Of a stretch of DNA of 18,829 nucleotides, positions 15,194-18,829 are shown in pieces. The notes under the pieces are model-generated. The model was not told the origin of the DNA. It ran no database searches and saw only the letters and a program-made list of their open reading frames with translations. This stretch comes from JBFWIL01 sp050256015 (GTDB taxonomy: Bacteria; Bacteroidota; Bacteroidia; Bacteroidales; Prolixibacteraceae): contig JBFWIL010000019.1 in assembly GCA_050256015.1 (NCBI GenBank), positions 1 through 18,829 on the forward strand. The letters run 5' to 3'. The position numbers and the translations under genes were made by a program. Position 1 is the first letter of the stretch. Every line of letters begins with the position of its first letter.

Positions 15194-16483
15194 TTATGAC
15201 CGGCCGGTAACCTGCAGATAACGGGTCAGTTTCAGCTGGTACCGGCAATGCGCATCACTCAGCTGGTTGTAACTTTGCTGCTGCAACACCTGGGCATCAA
15301 GCAGGTCAGACAGGGGCACCGTCCCGGCCCGGTAAAAATCGGTGTTCAGCCTCAGGTTTTCCCGGGCAGACTCTACCGATCTGCGGGCCAGCCGTATCTG
15401 GTCATAGGCTTCCTGCAGCTCATGCCAGGTCTGACTGGTCTCCACCCGCATCAGCTCTATGGAATTTTGCCGGTCATTTTCCGTTTGTTGTTCCCGGATC
15501 CGGCTTTGTTTTACAGCATGCGTTCCTCCCCACCAACCGGAAAGAGGCACGGAAACCGTAGCATAGACCAGTGCGGCATCATTGCGTTCCCCCATGAGGT
15601 TATGATGTAATAGTCCGGCCCCTACTCCCAGGGAAGGAAGCCTTTCGGCCGCCTTCATCCTGGTATTCAGCCGGACTGCCGTGAGCTGCTGTTCCAGCAG
15701 CCGGCTTTCCTTCCGTGTCTCCACGGCCCGTAAAGGATCCATGAAATAACGCTCCGGGGGCGGAACCGTATCGAAAGCGGGATAGCTGATTTCAAAATGA
15801 TCCGTTTCGAGCCCGGCATACTGGCTCAGCAGCATTTTGGAAATATTCAGCGCATTTTCCAGCGTCAGCCGGTTGCTCGCGGTCTCCTGCTGCTGCAGTT
15901 CCACACGGAGCAGATCATTACGGTTGGTAAGTCCGGCCTGCACGGAAAGCGTCACTTCCCGATGAAGCCGCTCCAGCAGTTTCCCGGTTACCTCCAGGGT
16001 TTTCAGCTTTTCCTTCAGACTGACGATCTGCCAGAAATACTCCCGGGTACGGTAGATCACCTCATCTTCGGTCAGTTCCAGCTGAAGATCACTGACCATC
16101 TCTCCCACCCTGGCCAATTTGTTGGCCTGCATGATTCGTCCGCCGGTAAAAACAGGCTGACTGGCCGTAAGGCTTAACACCGTCCCGTCTTCCAAAAAAG
16201 AAAGAGGCAAAGGCTCAGGCAGGACGCCCTCCAGAGATACTTCCGTTTCGGCCATACCGTCATTGGCCGCAAACACCATTCCACTGGCCGATACCGATGG
16301 GAAATAGGCCGTATAAGCTTCCTTCTGGGCCTGAGACGCAATTTGCGTTTCCAGCTGACTGTTCTTCAGCGCGTAATTGTTTTTAGCAGCAAGCTCTTCA
16401 CATTCGGACAGCGAATAGGTCTGAGCCGACAGTCCTTCACCTCCCAGCAGGGCACAAAGAATACCAATATGCAACTTTTTCAT
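15194..16483 (-). CDS. TolC-family outer-membrane efflux protein
   Basis: A 429-residue outer-membrane channel of the OEP/TolC family, the exit duct of a tripartite pump. The signal peptide ends near residue 20 (ILCALLGGEGLSAQ); there is no lipobox Cys, so unlike OprM it is not lipidated. Two OEP repeats are visible at about 24-215 and 235-425, each with long amphipathic helices. Typical elements include YSLSECEELAAKNNYALKNS at the start, SQPVFTGGRI (109-118), VQAGLTNRNDLLRVEL in the first repeat and FYRAGTVPLSDLLDAQVL in the second. The gene starts 18 bp after the stop of the RND permease, so the two are one operon. Its length fits the family and it is complete. Confidence 0.93.
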   Translation of the reverse strand: MKKLHIGILCALLGGEGLSAQTYSLSECEELAAKNNYALKNSQLETQIASQAQKEAYTAYFPSVSASGMVFAANDGMAETEVSLEGVLPEPLPLSFLEDGTVLSLTASQPVFTGGRIMQANKLARVGEMVSDLQLELTEDEVIYRTREYFWQIVSLKEKLKTLEVTGKLLERLHREVTLSVQAGLTNRNDLLRVELQQQETASNRLTLENALNISKMLLSQYAGLETDHFEISYPAFDTVPPPERYFMDPLRAVETRKESRLLEQQLTAVRLNTRMKAAERLPSLGVGAGLLHHNLMGERNDAALVYATVSVPLSGWWGGTHAVKQSRIREQQTENDRQNSIELMRVETSQTWHELQEAYDQIRLARRSVESARENLRLNTDFYRAGTVPLSDLLDAQVLQQQSYNQLSDAHCRYQLKLTRYLQVTGRS

Positions 16484-16501
16484 TTTTACAAACTTTTCGC
16501 A

Positions 16502-18829
16502 CTATCCGTTTCTTGATTTCAAGTCTTTTATCTTAATCCGGTTAAATATTTTCCAGTAGGCAACCGGCAGCACGGTCACAACAAGGATCATGGCTACAAT
16601 CGTCCCGGAAAAGATGACTATACCCATCGGAGCCCAAAGCAGACTTCCGCTGATAATCATAGGAACCACCCCTACAGCCGTGGTCATGGAGGTCAGGAAG
16701 ATAGGCACCATACGCCTGCTCCCGGCATCATAGGCAGCCGTCTTACAGTCTGTTTTTTTGTTGATCCGCAGATTTTCCGCGTGATCAAACATAATGATGG
16801 CATTCCGCACGATAATCCCCATAAGACTGATTATTCCCAGAATGGAGGTAAGCCCCATCTCCGTGTTCGTGATCCATAGTCCCAGCCAGGTTCCAGGCAA
16901 ACACAGAAAAATGGATAACAGGGCAGACATGGCCACACCGATCCGCTTGAAGTTAAACAAGAGAAAAAAGAAGATCAACACAATGGCCGCACCGATGCCG
17001 ATGAACACGGGAATAAGAATTTCCGCATCATTTTCAATGGTCCCTCCGTATCCATATCTCATCCCGGCCGGCAAAACCGGAGCCACTTTTTGTTCCATCA
17101 GCTCAACAACCTTATCAAAGGCATTGGATTCGTTAAAACCGCGCTTTACATTCGCGCTAACCGTAATGGTCCGCACCCCGTTACGCCGCACAATCTGTCC
17201 CTCCTGCCAGTAGGGCCGAATACCGGCCACCTGCCGCAAAGGAACGGAAACACCGGGAATAGCCGTAGAAATATATGCATCGTCCAGCTTTTCAGGCCGG
17301 TCATAGCCGTCTTCAGCATCCGTGCGCAGAATAACGGCAACAGGATAATCGCCTTCCCAGACCGATCCGGCAGGAAAGCCTTCATTCCGGGCAGCAATCT
17401 CGGCCTGGACCAGCCCCCGGTCGATTCCCAGCCTGGCAGCCTCAACCGTGTTCAGATTAACCTCCACGGAAGGCTGGAGTTCCTCATAGTCGGTATGAAT
17501 CCAAACCAGCTCTTCCAAGTCTCGCATAGCCATCATCAGCGTATCGGCAACTTGCTTCAGCTCACCGATGTCTTCTCCTGAAAGCCTTACCTCAATCGGC
17601 TCGGTAACCGACTGATAATCGATCTGTTTGAATTTGACATAGGCATTCGGGAAATGATTGGCCATGCGGTTGGTATAATCGTCCAATATCTCCGGGGTTT
17701 CTTTGATCGACCTGGTGTTCACGATAAACTGGGCAAAATTCTTCCCGGCCAGCCGGGGGGCATAGGTGGCCTGGAAACGCGGGGAGGAACTGCCGTAAAA
17801 AGCAGTCACCGAACGGACCCGCTCGTCGCGGTTAAGCATTCGATAGACACTATCTGCCACAGAGCAGGTAAGCTCCAGTGAACTTCCCTGCGGCAGAAAT
17901 ATCTCCACGGCAAACTGATCCCGATCGGAAAAGGGGAACATCCGCATATCCAGACGGAGCAACAGCAGCATAGACAAGACCACGGCAACTACCCCCCCTA
18001 AGATGGTCTGCAGAGGAAAACGGAAGGTAAACCGCAACAGCCGGTCATACCCCCCCTGTATAAAATTGAGCAGATTAAACCGCTTTTTATATTCCCCTGC
18101 TTTATCTTCCGTCTCATTTCCCTTTTCGGGATCCGGCTTTTTACGGATCAGCACATATTCCATATAAGGAATATAGATCATAGCCAGCAAAAAAGACACC
18201 ATCAGCGCAATGGAAAGCGTCCAGGGAAAGTTGGTCAGGAAATCGAGCCATACACCCGAAACGGAGAACAGCAGGGGGAAAAAAATCATGCTGATACACA
18301 GGGTGGCCAGCAGGATGGAACCTGCATAATTCCGGGCACTGGCAACGGCTGCATTCCAGCGCGACATACCCTTTTTCACGTATTCCAGATAACCGTCTAC
18401 CACGACGATGGAATTATCGACAATCATCCCCAACACGGCAATCAGCGCTGCCAGGGTCACTGTATTCAACGGGATGCCAACCAGAAACATGATTCCCACG
18501 GTAATGGCAATGCTGATGGGAATAGTGGTAGCGGCCACCACAGCCGAACGAAAGGGAAAGAGAACCATCATGGAAAGAATAACCACAATAATGGAAACCA
18601 GCAAATCGCGCAAAAACGAATGCACCGAATCACCGACAATCTTGGGCTGATCGGCAATCCGCTGAACACGCACACCGGCAGGAAGTTCTCTGGTAAAGGC
18701 CTCCAGTACCTCATCCACAACTTTTCCGTACTGCACAATAGTGTAGCCCCCAAGCATTTCCAGGGAAAGGATAAGGGCCTTTTTCCCGTTGTTCTCAATA
18801 TAACTGTCGGGATCGTCATACTCCCGGAC
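16502..18829 (-). CDS. RND-family efflux permease, N-terminus beyond window
   Basis: The C-terminal 776 residues of an inner-membrane proton-driven multidrug-type pump (AcrB relatives are about 1030-1070 aa); the frame stays open to the right edge with no start codon needed inside. Visible are TM2-6 (from LLVSIIVVILSMMVLFPF onward), the second large periplasmic loop including the porter and docking region, and TM8-12. The TM4 motif is GMIVDNSIVVVDG: the first proton-relay Asp is present (codon 18416-18418), while the second, Asp408 in AcrB, is Asn here. In TM10 GIIVRNAIIMFD carries Arg in place of AcrB Lys940. Such residues occur in HAE-1-like branches common in Bacteroidota. The adaptor protein is expected upstream, outside the window. 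The substrate cannot be predicted. Confidence 0.93.
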   Translation of the reverse strand, partial: VREYDDPDSYIENNGKKALILSLEMLGGYTIVQYGKVVDEVLEAFTRELPAGVRVQRIADQPKIVGDSVHSFLRDLLVSIIVVILSMMVLFPFRSAVVAATTIPISIAITVGIMFLVGIPLNTVTLAALIAVLGMIVDNSIVVVDGYLEYVKKGMSRWNAAVASARNYAGSILLATLCISMIFFPLLFSVSGVWLDFLTNFPWTLSIALMVSFLLAMIYIPYMEYVLIRKKPDPEKGNETEDKAGEYKKRFNLLNFIQGGYDRLLRFTFRFPLQTILGGVVAVVLSMLLLLRLDMRMFPFSDRDQFAVEIFLPQGSSLELTCSVADSVYRMLNRDERVRSVTAFYGSSSPRFQATYAPRLAGKNFAQFIVNTRSIKETPEILDDYTNRMANHFPNAYVKFKQIDYQSVTEPIEVRLSGEDIGELKQVADTLMMAMRDLEELVWIHTDYEELQPSVEVNLNTVEAARLGIDRGLVQAEIAARNEGFPAGSVWEGDYPVAVILRTDAEDGYDRPEKLDDAYISTAIPGVSVPLRQVAGIRPYWQEGQIVRRNGVRTITVSANVKRGFNESNAFDKVVELMEQKVAPVLPAGMRYGYGGTIENDAEILIPVFIGIGAAIVLIFFFLLFNFKRIGVAMSALLSIFLCLPGTWLGLWITNTEMGLTSILGIISLMGIIVRNAIIMFDHAENLRINKKTDCKTAAYDAGSRRMVPIFLTSMTTAVGVVPMIISGSLLWAPMGIVIFSGTIVAMILVVTVLPVAYWKIFNRIKIKDLKSRNG

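Noticed and set aside
15199..15208. Perfect 10-bp palindrome ACCGGCCGGT at the end of the tolC-type gene
   Set aside because: It lies within the final codons, lacks flanking structure, and is explained by the Thr-Gly-Arg codons.
15027..15221. 64-codon plus-strand frame in the gap after the tolC-type gene
   Set aside because: It runs into the opposite strand of the tolC-type gene, has no promoter pair, and the translation shows no signal, membrane segment or motif.
1..18829. tRNA, rRNA, CRISPR array or insertion sequence
   Set aside because: No cloverleaf with anticodon arm, no regularly spaced repeats, and no transposase or integrase frame was seen on either strand.

Overview
The window looks like chromosomal DNA from a Bacteroidota bacterium, probably a Bacteroidales/Marinilabiliales-type lineage. 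Three things point there: DUF5686-type outer-membrane proteins with a carboxypeptidase-regulatory-like N-domain, a small DUF2582-like winged-helix protein, and several promoters matching the Bacteroidota TTTG-N19-22-TAnnTTTG pattern rather than sigma70. No rRNA, tRNA, insertion sequence or CRISPR array was found.

Region 1 (1-2977, minus strand) is a threonine-biosynthesis operon. A fused aspartokinase/homoserine dehydrogenase gene (thrA) is followed 21 bp later by the start of an ApgM-like gene, a family proposed to supply homoserine kinase activity. A good promoter and a leader of about 150 nt precede thrA.

Region 2 (3020-9971) is the most interesting part. A minus-strand XRE regulator diverges from a plus-strand operon that looks like a chaperone-usher pilus system assembled from Bacteroidota-specific parts. 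The order is: a possible 39-aa leader ORF, a large outer-membrane barrel protein with Ig-like ends (usher candidate), a small secreted pilin-like subunit, a strong stem-loop, a PapD-like periplasmic chaperone, and a secreted protein made of three domains that resemble the small pilin (tip-subunit/adhesin candidate). The assignments rest on architecture, gene order and visible internal homology; no database search was possible.

Region 3 (10082-13579, plus strand) holds a TetR-family regulator, a 67-aa winged-helix protein and an 827-aa DUF5686-type outer-membrane protein.

Region 4 (13598-14998) contains a minus-strand HD-domain phosphohydrolase fused to a PycTM-like (Pycsar effector) membrane module, with no nucleotide cyclase nearby. 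Intergenic segments with nested inverted repeats lie on both sides of it.

Region 5 (15194-18829, minus strand) is the end of a tripartite efflux operon. It contains an RND permease running off the window edge and a TolC-family outer-membrane factor 18 bp downstream; the periplasmic adaptor is presumably beyond the edge.
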